Below, piece after piece: positions 1-7,568 of a stretch of DNA of 64,000 nucleotides. The position numbers and the translations under genes were made by a program. This DNA comes from a bacterium HR17. Its GTDB lineage: Bacteria; Armatimonadota; Fervidibacteria; Fervidibacterales; Fervidibacteraceae. Below the pieces are notes generated by a model. It ran no database searches. It was not told where the DNA came from and saw nothing but the letters and a program-made list of their open reading frames with translations. Location: positions 62,001 through 126,000 of the forward strand of contig BEHT01000001.1 in NCBI GenBank assembly GCA_002898575.1. Reading direction: 5' to 3'. Each line of letters begins with the position of its first letter. Positions within the stretch are counted from its first letter, which is position 1.

Positions 1-633
1 CCACAGTTGCTGTGCGGCGGCTTCTAAATTTTCTGTGCCTGTCAGCGACGCGAGTTCGTGACGGGTCAAAAACAACACGGTGGCGCGCCTTAAAAGGCTT
101 TCCAACGCGGCTGCGCCCCGCTGGGCATACAGCGTGCCCGGTGCGAAACTCACCAAAACATCTTTGGGCAGTTGTTGCACCAGCCATTGTTGCTGCTCTA
201 ACATCGCGTCCCCGACCAATGAGGACAAATGCACACACTCAGCGCGGGCGGCGAAATGGAGATCGGCTTCCGTCAGCCGTAGGGCTTTGTTAGCACCCGG
301 CTGCACATACAGCGAGCGGCGCCCTTTGCTGTCTATCAGCCCGAGCACCCGCCCTGTTCGCTGTCCTTTTACGACGCGGATGTGTTGGGTGTCCACACCG
401 ACGCCTTGCAAATCGGCGATAATGTGTTGCCCTTCCGAGTCGTCGCCGACAGCACCGAGAAACCCCGTCGGTGTCCCCCACTTGGCGAGGGCGTAGATCG
501 TGTTCGCTGCGGATCCACCTGGCGCTTCAAAACTCTCTTCCACGATACTTTCGCTGTCCGTCACCAGTTGCTGAACTTTGAACAAGCAGTCCCAATTGAG
601 CGCGCCGCAGCCGACGACGGTCAAATTCGCCAC
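1..633 (-). CDS. PfkB-family sugar kinase (3' end outside window)
   Basis: The protein reads leftwards and runs off the window after 211 codons. It begins with GTG at 633-631, behind GGGGTGA in the end of the HAD gene. The N-terminus has the PfkB/ribokinase pattern: a first strand with VVGCGALNWD, the GG motif (APGGSAANT, about residue 36) that contacts the sugar, then FLGAVGDDSEG. The C-terminal PfkB signature (DTxGAGD) lies outside the window, so the substrate cannot be judged. Only 6 bases separate it from the upstream HAD gene, so the two are probably co-transcribed. Such kinases phosphorylate sugars or nucleosides with ATP; the association with a phosphatase-like and a formyltransferase-like gene does not match a pathway I recognise. 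Confidence 0.85.
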   Translation of the reverse strand, partial: MANLTVVGCGALNWDCLFKVQQLVTDSESIVEESFEAPGGSAANTIYALAKWGTPTGFLGAVGDDSEGQHIIADLQGVGVDTQHIRVVKGQRTGRVLGLIDSKGRRSLYVQPGANKALRLTEADLHFAARAECVHLSSLVGDAMLEQQQWLVQQLPKDVLVSFAPGTLYAQRGAAALESLLRRATVLFLTRHELASLTGTENLEAAAQQLW

Positions 634-639
634 AAGCGC

Positions 640-1623
640 TCACCCCAGTTTCGCCGCTTGCCCCCGCACTTGCTGACGGCACCGTCGGTGCACGGGCAAG
701 GCATTTTGCCACTCGTCACCGTCCAACCAGTGGTAATACGCCTGCCCATCGTCTTGGCTTACCCGTCGTTGGAGCCATTGTTGAACGCCGTCTCGCCCCT
801 CTTGAGCGAACGCGATGAGCACGGGTAAAATCGCTCGCAAATCTGTCGCTGCGATGCCGACATTGCCGTAAGGAAGCGCATACTCGTTGCCGTTGAACAC
901 GACGGCTAAACCGCCCGATTCGCGCACCGTGCGCAGCAAATGGGCGTCGGTGATACTATCACCGATGGCGACGCACTGGCTTAACGGCACGCCTGCCTGC
1001 TGGGCGAAGCGCTGCAACGCTTCGGTCTTGCGGCGTCCGCCGACCACTTTTAACTCCAACACGACGCCGATGGGGAACTTGACCAGATGCTGCCAGAAAA
1101 ACTCGTCGCACAACCGTTTGAGCCCGTCATCGTCGTCGGCAGGACACTCCAAGATGCGGCGCTGCCACGACAGGATGAAACTGTAGGCGTCGTCGGTCAT
1201 TGCCCCTTCCCACGCGGCGAAATCGACGGGCGTCGCCGCCACCAAATCGGGCGGGACACCGACGCGCCGCGCAACGCTCAAAGCGTGGGGGGCGTAACTG
1301 GTGGAAATGATGCAAGGTTGCCACCCGTGCGCCCAAATCGCCTGAACGCACTCTACCGCTCCCTCCGTCAGCGCCGCTCGTTCCGACACTTGTCGGATAT
1401 GGTTCTCGTTGATCCCATGTGCCAGCAGGAAAGGCACGATGAGTTTGAGTGTGTCTCCGGCTTCGTAGTCGGGGCGCCCCGATAGCACTAACAGGTCGTC
1501 GTAGCGGCTCAGCCGCTCAAACAGCCGCCGTCCGTCTGGGATGAGCGACATCACCTCATAAGCGTTGTCCTGCGGCGAAAGCGGTCCTTCTAAGTCAAAT
1601 GCGACCAACATCGTCGCTATCAC
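640..1623 (-). CDS. HAD-superfamily hydrolase-like protein
   Basis: This 327-residue protein has HAD motif I as FDLEGPL near residue 10, with the nucleophilic Asp and Glu in place of the second Asp, and motif III/IV as AIGDSITD at about residue 218. Both suggest a phosphatase or phosphotransferase. The long region between these motifs resembles the uncharacterised, mainly archaeal COG4030-type HAD proteins, a resemblance given from memory. The GTG at 1623 and the ATG at 1611 are both possible starts; the ATG has GGGTGAT about 6 bases upstream. The start overlaps the end of the formyltransferase-like gene by up to 29 bases and the stop lies 6 bases before the PfkB gene, so the three genes look translationally coupled. 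Substrate unknown. Confidence 0.75.
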   Translation of the reverse strand: MIATMLVAFDLEGPLSPQDNAYEVMSLIPDGRRLFERLSRYDDLLVLSGRPDYEAGDTLKLIVPFLLAHGINENHIRQVSERAALTEGAVECVQAIWAHGWQPCIISTSYAPHALSVARRVGVPPDLVAATPVDFAAWEGAMTDDAYSFILSWQRRILECPADDDDGLKRLCDEFFWQHLVKFPIGVVLELKVVGGRRKTEALQRFAQQAGVPLSQCVAIGDSITDAHLLRTVRESGGLAVVFNGNEYALPYGNVGIAATDLRAILPVLIAFAQEGRDGVQQWLQRRVSQDDGQAYYHWLDGDEWQNALPVHRRCRQQVRGQAAKLG

Positions 1624-2479
1624 CCGTCCCGTAAATATTTGGCGCTTCCAAGAACGCTTCCACCTCTTCAGTCAGGTCAACCCCGTGCGGCGCTGGCGAG
1701 TTGTGCCAAAGCACTTGCTTATCGCGCAGGTGTATCTCACCTTGCGCCAACTTTTTGAGCGTCAGCAAGATAAGGGGCAATTCGCGGCGCAACTCCCGTT
1801 GACGGATGGCGGCAAACAACGGTTCGCGTTCCCCTTCCGTTGCGATGATGGCGTCAAGGGTTTGGCGGCGCAACTTGACATCCAACGCCTCCCACAACGG
1901 GCGCAACTCTGGCGTTTGGAGGGGCAAACGGCAAAAACTGACGGGTGGACCGCTGTCCAGTTCAGGCGTGACAAGGTGGATTTGCGCCCCTGCCCATTGA
2001 GCGCGCTGACGGATGAGTTGCCAGATGACTTCCTGCCATGTCCCTTTCGGTCCACCCGGCAATGCGGGATGCAAATTGAGCAGCGTGTAGCGTTCGCAAA
2101 AATCGTCGCTGACGATGAGCATGTAACCCGCCAGAAACGAAAAGGGCACGCGGTCAAGAAAAGGCGCGAGGCGACGGGCAACCTCCTCGTGGTAGCGGCG
2201 CCGCCATTCCTGCAGCGTCGCTGAGTCGCCCTCTTTGCCTCGGCGCCACAAATCGGGCAGAAACCGACGGGACGAAAAAGCGATAAGCGGCAGCCCTTGC
2301 TGCTGCACGAACGCAAGGAACGCGTCGCTTTCTGGGGCGTCGCCGATTTCACGGTTGCAAAAAACAAACGCAATTTCAAGGGGCAAAAACCCGGCGCGGA
2401 TAGCGTCCAGCGTCTTTCGCAGCAGCCACAGCGCCGCGTCATCGCGCCCCGTTGAAAACCAACCGATGGGCAGCGTCAT
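1595..2479 (-). CDS. Formyltransferase-fold protein (PurN/GART-like)
   Basis: The ATG at 2479-2477 follows a GGGAAGG-type ribosome site; an open frame continues upstream but adds only Arg/Pro-rich sequence. The protein (294 aa) carries the formyltransferase landmarks: LLNLHPALPGG (about residues 130-140), matching the N-x-H-P-S/A-L catalytic His region of PurN, and IHLVTPELDSGP (about 165-176), matching the Asp-containing VTxxLDxGP segment. PurN transfers formyl from 10-formyl-THF to GAR in purine synthesis. This protein is longer than PurN (about 200 aa) and has an extra C-terminal region, and its neighbours are HAD and PfkB genes rather than pur genes, so another formyl acceptor is possible. 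Confidence 0.75.
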   Translation of the reverse strand: MTLPIGWFSTGRDDAALWLLRKTLDAIRAGFLPLEIAFVFCNREIGDAPESDAFLAFVQQQGLPLIAFSSRRFLPDLWRRGKEGDSATLQEWRRRYHEEVARRLAPFLDRVPFSFLAGYMLIVSDDFCERYTLLNLHPALPGGPKGTWQEVIWQLIRQRAQWAGAQIHLVTPELDSGPPVSFCRLPLQTPELRPLWEALDVKLRRQTLDAIIATEGEREPLFAAIRQRELRRELPLILLTLKKLAQGEIHLRDKQVLWHNSPAPHGVDLTEEVEAFLEAPNIYGTGDSDDVGRI

Positions 2480-2708
2480 TGCGCCTTCCCACTCCTTTGT
2501 GCACGCATCGCGTGGAAGGGGTGGGCAGCGGACCCGTCCTCCCAACGCTGTTTAAACCGTTCGCTCACTCCCACAAGGTCGTGGCTATTTTGTAATAGCA
2601 GCCGTCGGTCCGTCGCCGTTCACGACCAGCACCATCCCTATAGCGCGGTTTTCGGGGTCGGTCGGAGCACCGTAAGGCGCAACGGCATGCGCGGCTAAGC
2701 GTGGTCGT
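2480..2708 (-). other. Gap with coding-like remnant
   Basis: This gap lies between mutL and the formyltransferase-like gene. On the minus strand, one frame reads from inside the mutL 3' end to a TAG near 2594 and gives about 40 codons of protein-like text (containing NRAIGMVLVVNGDGP), but with no convincing start or ribosome site. It may be a remnant of a lost gene. No terminator is visible. Confidence 0.25.
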
Positions 2709-4613
2709 TTACCGTTCAAAGCGTCTGTCCAATTCCGCTTTCGTCAAAGCGATCAGGATGGGTTGGCCGTGCGGGCAGAGCGCTGGGTTGTCCAACGCCA
2801 ACAGTTCGTCCAAAAGGCGCTGCATTTCCTCATGACTCAACACATCGCCGGCTTTGATCGCGGCTTTGCACGCCAATGTCGCCAGTAAATCGCGGAACAA
2901 CTCGCCCGCGCCGGCGAAATGTCCTGCCATCAGTTCATCAACCAAATCGTGCAGTAGCCGTTCGTAATCGCGTTGGGCGATGGCGGCGGGGACAGTCCGC
3001 ACCAGGTAAGTGTTGCGTCCGAAAGGTTCAACTTCAAAACCGGCTCGGCGCAACACCGCCAAGTGAGACTCCACGAACGCTGCTTGCGCTTGCCCCAAAC
3101 TCAAGGTGAAAGGCACGACCAAGCCCTGCCGCGCTACTTCGTCTGTTTCCGCTTGTTCCAATAACCGCTCAAACAAAATTCGTTCATGCGCCCGATGCTG
3201 GCTGACGATGAACAAGTCCCCTTGCTCGTTCTCGGCAAGGATGTAAGTCACCGCCAATTGCTTAAGCGGGGTAAGCGCCCCAGGACGCGGAAGCAGCGCC
3301 GCTTCGCGAGAGGCTAAGCGCTGCGCTGCCAGTGGCGTGGCGGGTGAAGGCGGAACGGCTACCGTAGCGGAAGCAACCGGTGCGGCAGCGACTTCAGGTG
3401 GTGAGCCAGCGGAGGATGCGGCTGGCTCAACGGATGAAGACGGAGGTGGAGACACCGGCTCTTCGGGAACCGCTGCGCGCCCGAAACGCACGCGTAGCAA
3501 GGTGCGGAAATCGGTCAGGTCGCGTTGGGACGCAGTGGCTGGGGGAGAAGAAGGCGGTCGCAAAACGGTTTCGGAGGACGACACCGACAGGGCAACTTGC
3601 GTCAACGGGACGGCAGGCACAATTTGCCCTGCAACCAACGCTTCGCGCACCGCGCGAACGAGAACGCTTTGCACTTCCGCCTCTTTACGGAAGCGCACTT
3701 CAATCTTTGCAGGGTGCACATTGACATCCACCAATTCAGGTGGCAGGTCCACGAACAGGATGGCAATCGGTTGGCGCCCTTCGGGCAAAAAGCCGTGATA
3801 GGCGTGGCTGACAGCAGCCGTAAGGGTTTTGCTGCGGACAAAGCGGCGGTTGACGAAAAACCACTGATGGCTGCGGGTCGGCTTGCTGACTGTCGGAGGG
3901 GAAACGAATCCGTGCACCGTATAAGGTGGTTCGTGGTAGGCGACGGGCACCAATTGCCCTGCCAGTTCACGACCTACCACTTCCGCTAACGCCCCTTTGG
4001 GGTCGCCGGTCGGGACATGGCGCATTACCTCCCGCTCGTTGTGCTCCAGCGTAAAGGCGATGTCGGGGAAGGCAAGGATGTAGCGGCTGACGACTTCAGC
4101 GATGTGTGCAAATTCGGTGGACGCTCCTTTCAAAAACTTCAACCGCGCGGGCGTGTTGAAAAACAGGGCGGTGACGGTCACCGTCGTCCCTGCGGGGCAA
4201 CCGGCAGGTTCTACCCTTTGCAAGATACCTCCTTCCATGACGACTCGGGTGCCGCGTTCAGCGGTGGGCGGGCGCGTCAGCAACTCCACACGGGCGACGG
4301 CTGCGATGGATGGCAAAGCCTCGCCCCGAAACCCCATCGTCGTGATGCGCCACAAATCATCGGCGTCGCGGATTTTGCTGGTGGCGTGGCGCTGAAATGC
4401 CAGCACCGCATCCTCGCTGTCCATACCACAGCCATCGTCGCTAACGCGGACGAGTTTTTTGCCTCCGTCCTCTACGCGGATGGCAATGCGCGTTGCGCCT
4501 GCGTCAATGGCGTTTTCCACGAGTTCTTTGACGACGGACGCCGGGCGTTCCACGACCTCGCCCGCAGCGATTTGGGACGCGACATCGGGCGGTAATTGCA
4601 CAATACGCCCCAA
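2709..4613 (-). CDS. mutL: DNA mismatch repair protein MutL
   Basis: MutL couples MutS mismatch recognition to strand processing. The N-terminal GHKL ATPase is intact: KELVENAIDAGA (residues 29-40), DDGCGM (59-64) and GFRGEAL (94-100). A Pro/Ser/Ala-rich linker spans roughly residues 350-440. In the C-terminal domain ACKAAIKAGD (581-590), CPHGQP (613-618) and a final FER resemble the endonuclease-type MutL motifs. The DQHA(x2)E(x4)E motif, however, reads SQHRAHERILFE at residue 471, so the metal-site Asp is Ser. The TTG start at 4613 has GGAGG about 9 bases upstream and a TATAAT just beyond. Length (634 aa) is normal for the family. No mutS lies in the window. Confidence 0.96.
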   Translation of the reverse strand: MGRIVQLPPDVASQIAAGEVVERPASVVKELVENAIDAGATRIAIRVEDGGKKLVRVSDDGCGMDSEDAVLAFQRHATSKIRDADDLWRITTMGFRGEALPSIAAVARVELLTRPPTAERGTRVVMEGGILQRVEPAGCPAGTTVTVTALFFNTPARLKFLKGASTEFAHIAEVVSRYILAFPDIAFTLEHNEREVMRHVPTGDPKGALAEVVGRELAGQLVPVAYHEPPYTVHGFVSPPTVSKPTRSHQWFFVNRRFVRSKTLTAAVSHAYHGFLPEGRQPIAILFVDLPPELVDVNVHPAKIEVRFRKEAEVQSVLVRAVREALVAGQIVPAVPLTQVALSVSSSETVLRPPSSPPATASQRDLTDFRTLLRVRFGRAAVPEEPVSPPPSSSVEPAASSAGSPPEVAAAPVASATVAVPPSPATPLAAQRLASREAALLPRPGALTPLKQLAVTYILAENEQGDLFIVSQHRAHERILFERLLEQAETDEVARQGLVVPFTLSLGQAQAAFVESHLAVLRRAGFEVEPFGRNTYLVRTVPAAIAQRDYERLLHDLVDELMAGHFAGAGELFRDLLATLACKAAIKAGDVLSHEEMQRLLDELLALDNPALCPHGQPILIALTKAELDRRFER

Positions 4614-4633
4614 ATGTTTTCGCCTCCACCAAC

Positions 4634-4639
4634 ATTATA
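4634..4639 (-). promoter_or_regulatory. -10 box for mutL
   Basis: On the minus strand a perfect TATAAT lies about 20 bases before the mutL TTG start, leaving just enough room for the GGAGG ribosome site. The -35 region (TATCGT at 17 bases) is poor, so this is a likely but unproven promoter. Confidence 0.4.
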
Positions 4640-4721
4640 CCCTGCGTATCCGCTCAACGATAGATGTGCTGGCGTCCTAATTTTGGCAGTAGCCACCGGT
4701 GATGGTAGGAACTGATTTGTT

Positions 4722-4935
4722 GTCGGAGGGCGCGCGCCGTTTTTTTCGGCGGTGCTTCGGAGGGCGCGTCTTCTGACGCGCCGAATGGCGGCTCAGGAGA
4801 GCCGCCCTCCGAATAAGCCTTTGGCGGTGGTTTGGAGGGCGCGTCTCCCGACGCGCCGTTTTTTTCGGCGGTGCTTTGGAGGGCGCGTCTTCTGACGCGC
4901 CGAATGGCGGCGGCTCAGGAGAGCCGCCCTCCGAC
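4722..4935. repeat. Palindromic two-hairpin repeats (about three, partly truncated)
   Basis: This intergenic stretch holds about three copies of the element seen in the 36.8-37.4 kb array. The complete unit at 4757-4812 has hairpin 1 GGCGCGTC-TTCT-GACGCGCC (4763-4782) and hairpin 2 GGCGGCTC-AGGA-GAGCCGCC (4787-4806), closed by TCGGAGGG and CCCTCCGA. A neighbouring copy has the TCCC loop instead of TTCT. The block lies 3' of the small membrane-protein gene ending at 5009 and upstream of mutL. The rest of 4640-5008 shows nothing else. Confidence 0.9.
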
Positions 4936-5008
4936 CGAACCCATTTTTCAACACAGCAGTAGGAACAAAATTACCCCCTCTGCCTCTCACAGTCACAGCG
5001 ACACCGTG

Positions 5009-5194
5009 TCACAACCCTTGAGGGGTGGCTTTTTGGGGTTGGTTTGGAACCTGCGGTTGAGTAGGTGCGCCTCCAATGGGCACTTCCACAGGTCTGTATG
5101 TGGCTCTGCGGGTGTGCCAAAACCATAGCCATACTCCTGCAGCGAGAATGATCAAAACCACCAGTGCTATAAACAACCCACGATTAACCTGCAT
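5009..5194 (-). CDS. Small proline-rich single-span membrane protein (cassette 1)
   Basis: The ATG at 5194 has GAGGTGG 9 bases upstream. The 61-residue product has a short N-terminus, one membrane helix (about residues 8-27, ending in WLWFWH), then a basic patch and a Pro/Gln/Thr-rich tail of about 30 residues. It lies 12 bases after the pseudopilin stop, so it is surely in the same transcript. A protein with the same plan but little sequence identity follows the second pseudopilin at 37477-37683, and both are followed by palindromic repeats. The role is unknown; co-inheritance with a pseudopilin suggests an assembly partner, chaperone or anchor, which is inference. Confidence 0.75.
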   Translation of the reverse strand: MQVNRGLFIALVVLIILAAGVWLWFWHTRRATYRPVEVPIGGAPTQPQVPNQPQKATPQGL

Positions 5195-5206
5195 CAACTG
5201 TCCACC

Positions 5207-6052
5207 TCACTGCACGATAGGCCGGAAAAGCCAATGGGCGCAGCCGTCCCACCAAGCACTTGTAGGGCGACCCGTGCCTTCATCCACTCTTGCCCAAGGA
5301 GACTGCTCCCAATGCCCAGGGTTGCGCTGCCATTTGACATGTCCATCAGCATGCATGTAAACGGTTCCTCCTGAATGCACTCGCACATCGCCAGGTAAGA
5401 TGATGTTGCCACTGCCGTCCAACCACCAGTAAAAAGTGGTGCGTGTCTCCTGATTAGGGTCACAAGGGTTCCCTATCGGCAGCACACGAGGGCGGTATGT
5501 CCAAGGGTAACTACCGATCCAGTTCGTGAAGCGCGGCTCGTGAGATGCAAAGACGATCGGTGCGGCATTGCCGTAAAACTCCGACATCAACAAGCATTTA
5601 GTCGGATTAACGACCTGTGCCAGCGGATATGCCCCCAAGAGCGAGTTGAACTGGTAACTGAACAGGATCTGAAAGCGGTAATCTGTCGCCACAGCAGCAC
5701 CTTGGGACGAAGGACAGGAAAAGAGTTGGTAGTTGCGCATGTAGGGTTGAACCGCTTGTGCCCAGTAAGCCCGTCGAGCCAACACAGGAGTCTGAGGTTC
5801 AGGAGGACGGGCGTCGGGGGGTGAAGTAAAAAAGCTTGTGCGGTCGGCGCTCTGCGTAGCGGCGTCATTGCCCAAATAGGGCACGCGAAGGACGAACAGT
5901 TCGTCGTAGTCTTGCAGGTACTGATGATGGGCCATACTCAAATTGCGTTGATTGCTGACGCATTGGGTTTGCCGCGCTTTTTCGCGGGCTTGACTGAAGA
6001 CAGGGAAAAGGATACCAGCCAAAACGGCAATGATGGCGATCACCACGAGCAA
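5207..6052 (-). CDS. H-X9-DG (DUF1559-like) pseudopilin, leader cut off by in-frame stop
   Basis: The frame encodes a type IV pilin-like protein: a hydrophobic helix ([19 protein letters not shown]), the [10 protein letters not shown] segment, a large globular domain, and a C-terminal [12 protein letters not shown] motif, an exact H-x9-DG. The frame continues upstream through GFTLIEL, but a TAA at 6073-6071 sits directly before the Gly of that G|F prepilin cleavage site. The intended start is the ATG at 6145, which has a strong GGGAGG. As read, only an internal TTG (6052) or GTG could restart translation, without a leader. Possibilities are a true nonsense mutation (CAA, AAA or GAA to TAA), a sequencing error or stop readthrough. 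The paralogue at 37747-38709 is intact. Confidence 0.8.
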   Translation of the reverse strand: MLVVIAIIAVLAGILFPVFSQAREKARQTQCVSNQRNLSMAHHQYLQDYDELFVLRVPYLGNDAATQSADRTSFFTSPPDARPPEPQTPVLARRAYWAQAVQPYMRNYQLFSCPSSQGAAVATDYRFQILFSYQFNSLLGAYPLAQVVNPTKCLLMSEFYGNAAPIVFASHEPRFTNWIGSYPWTYRPRVLPIGNPCDPNQETRTTFYWWLDGSGNIILPGDVRVHSGGTVYMHADGHVKWQRNPGHWEQSPWARVDEGTGRPTSAWWDGCAHWLFRPIVQ

Positions 6053-6070
6053 CTCAATGAGGGTGAAACC

Positions 6071-6145
6071 TTAACCGTGCTCTACTGTGGAAGAGCGACA
6101 AGCAGTCCGACAACACTCCCAGCGCTTTTGCGTTAACGCCAGCAT
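6071..6145 (-). pseudogene. 5' leader of pseudopilin 1, ended by TAA
   Basis: ATG at 6145-6143, with GGAGG 9 bases upstream, opens 24 codons ending in VEHG, followed by TAA and then GFTLIEL in the same frame. The ribosome site, its spacing and the hairpin upstream match the intact paralogue at 38709, so this is the genuine start of the pseudopilin, now separated from it by one stop codon. Confidence 0.7.
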
Positions 6146-6178
6146 CGCTATCGCCTCCCTTGCAGCAGCATTTTTCTC

Positions 6179-6197
6179 GGTGTCCTTGCAGGACACC
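6179..6197 (-). promoter_or_regulatory. 5' UTR hairpin of pseudopilin 1
   Basis: On the minus strand GGTGTCCT-GCA-AGGACACC forms a perfect 8-bp stem with a 3-base loop. Exactly 33 bases separate it from the ATG at 6145, the same as between the 38743-38770 hairpin and the ATG at 38709. It is followed by GAGAAAAATG, not a T tract, so it is unlikely to be the pilT terminator. Confidence 0.5.
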
Positions 6198-6244
6198 TCG
6201 TTTCGCTTTGTGAGGTGAGGCGACATAACGCCTTACAAAGGGGG

Positions 6245-7429
6245 TCACCCGTTAGCACCTTGCTGCGGTCCCCGGAGCAAAGTCGCTCGCTGCTGTTGCC
6301 GTTGGGCTTCTTCGGCTTTGCGGCGCTTTTCTTCCAAGACGCGGTGCAAAATGTGTCGCATCTCGCTGGGGTTGGTGGACGCCCGCAGGGCTGTCTCGGG
6401 CGTGATGAGGTCTTGGCGCACATAGTCTTCCAGCGCTTGGTTCATCGTCTGCATGCCCCAATAGCCGCCTTCCTGCTTGTCCTTTGCCATCAGGCTGTAG
6501 AGGTTACCGGTGCGCCCTTCTTCAATTTCCTTGGCAACTGTCGGCGTGACGACCATATACTCCACCGCTGGCAGCCGACCTTTTCCGTCCATGCGCGGGA
6601 CGAGTTTCTGCGAGACAATGGCGAGGAGCGAGCGGGACAACCGCAGGCACACTTCGCGCCGTTCATGGGGCGGGAACATGTTGACGATGCGTTCCATCGT
6701 TTCGGATGCCGAGGGGGTGTGCACCGTGCTGAAGACCAAGTGCCCGGTTTCTGCCGCCATCAACGCGGCGTTGAAAGTTTCCACATCGCGCATCTCGCCG
6801 ATCAAGATGACATCAGGGCTTTCGCGCAGGACATACTTGAGGGCTTCGGTAAACGATGCGGTGTCGTAACCGACTTCGCGCTGACTGACGATGCTCATCT
6901 TATCTTCGTAGACATACTCAATCGGGTCTTCAATGGTGACGATATGGCATTGACGGGTCTGATTGATGAGGTCCAGCATCGCCGCCAAAGTCGTGGACTT
7001 CCCTGAGCCCGTCGGTCCCGTCACAAGCACCAACCCCTGCGTCGCGTAGCCGGGGTAAGACGGATCGGTGACCAACCGTTTGAGGACAATCGGCAGGTTG
7101 AGTTCTTCCACCGTCCGAATGCGCAGGGGCAACACCCGCATGACAATGGCGAGGCTGCCCCGTTGCTGGTAAACATTGACGCGGAACCGACATACGCCGG
7201 GGAAGGTGAACCCCATGTCCAGTTCGTGGCGTTTTTCAAAGGCTGCCATTTGGTCTTCCGTGAGGATAGCGCCGGCAATTTCTTTCAAGTCGTTGACGGT
7301 CAGGGGAGGGGCGTTGAGGCGGTAAACCTTTCCGTGCACGCGCATACAGGGCGGCGTCCCTACCTTCAGAAAAATGTCGGAGGCGGACACCTCCATCGCG
7401 TAGCGGATGAGTTTTTCCAAATCTACCAT
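6245..7429 (-). CDS. pilT: Type IV pilus retraction ATPase PilT
   Basis: PilT is a hexameric cytoplasmic ATPase that depolymerises type IV pili, driving twitching motility and DNA uptake. The sequence has the family's N-terminal domain, Walker A GPTGSGKST (138-146), the Asp box VTIEDPIEYVY, the Walker B-like segment with DVILIGEMRD, the His-box segment STVHTPSA, and the PilT-type AIRNLIRE-like region, here present only as a variant near KDKQEGGYWGMQTMNQAL. Length (394 aa) is slightly above usual because of a Gln/Arg-rich C-terminal tail. The ATG at 7429 follows GGAGGCGACGACG. It lies upstream of pseudopilin cassette 1 on the same strand. No PilB, PilC or PilQ gene is in the window. Confidence 0.96.
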   Translation of the reverse strand: MVDLEKLIRYAMEVSASDIFLKVGTPPCMRVHGKVYRLNAPPLTVNDLKEIAGAILTEDQMAAFEKRHELDMGFTFPGVCRFRVNVYQQRGSLAIVMRVLPLRIRTVEELNLPIVLKRLVTDPSYPGYATQGLVLVTGPTGSGKSTTLAAMLDLINQTRQCHIVTIEDPIEYVYEDKMSIVSQREVGYDTASFTEALKYVLRESPDVILIGEMRDVETFNAALMAAETGHLVFSTVHTPSASETMERIVNMFPPHERREVCLRLSRSLLAIVSQKLVPRMDGKGRLPAVEYMVVTPTVAKEIEEGRTGNLYSLMAKDKQEGGYWGMQTMNQALEDYVRQDLITPETALRASTNPSEMRHILHRVLEEKRRKAEEAQRQQQRATLLRGPQQGANG

Positions 7430-7568
7430 ACTCGTCGTCGCCTCCAGCCGCGTCGTGTGCCGCCAATATTAGCGCAAAAGAGAGGATATCGTCAATAGTC
7501 GGTGACGCCCTGCAAAGCAGGGGGAGGCGCCGATGTGTTCAAGCAGCCTGTCCCTCGGAAGGCGGCTG

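Noticed and set aside
640-712. Minus-strand 61-codon frame at 527-712
   Set aside because: It spans the junction of the PfkB and HAD genes in another frame, both of which are well supported.
5207-6145. Frameshift explanation for pseudopilin 1
   Set aside because: The leader with the good ribosome site is in the same frame as the rest; only the TAA codon interrupts it, so a nonsense codon and not a frameshift is the simpler reading.
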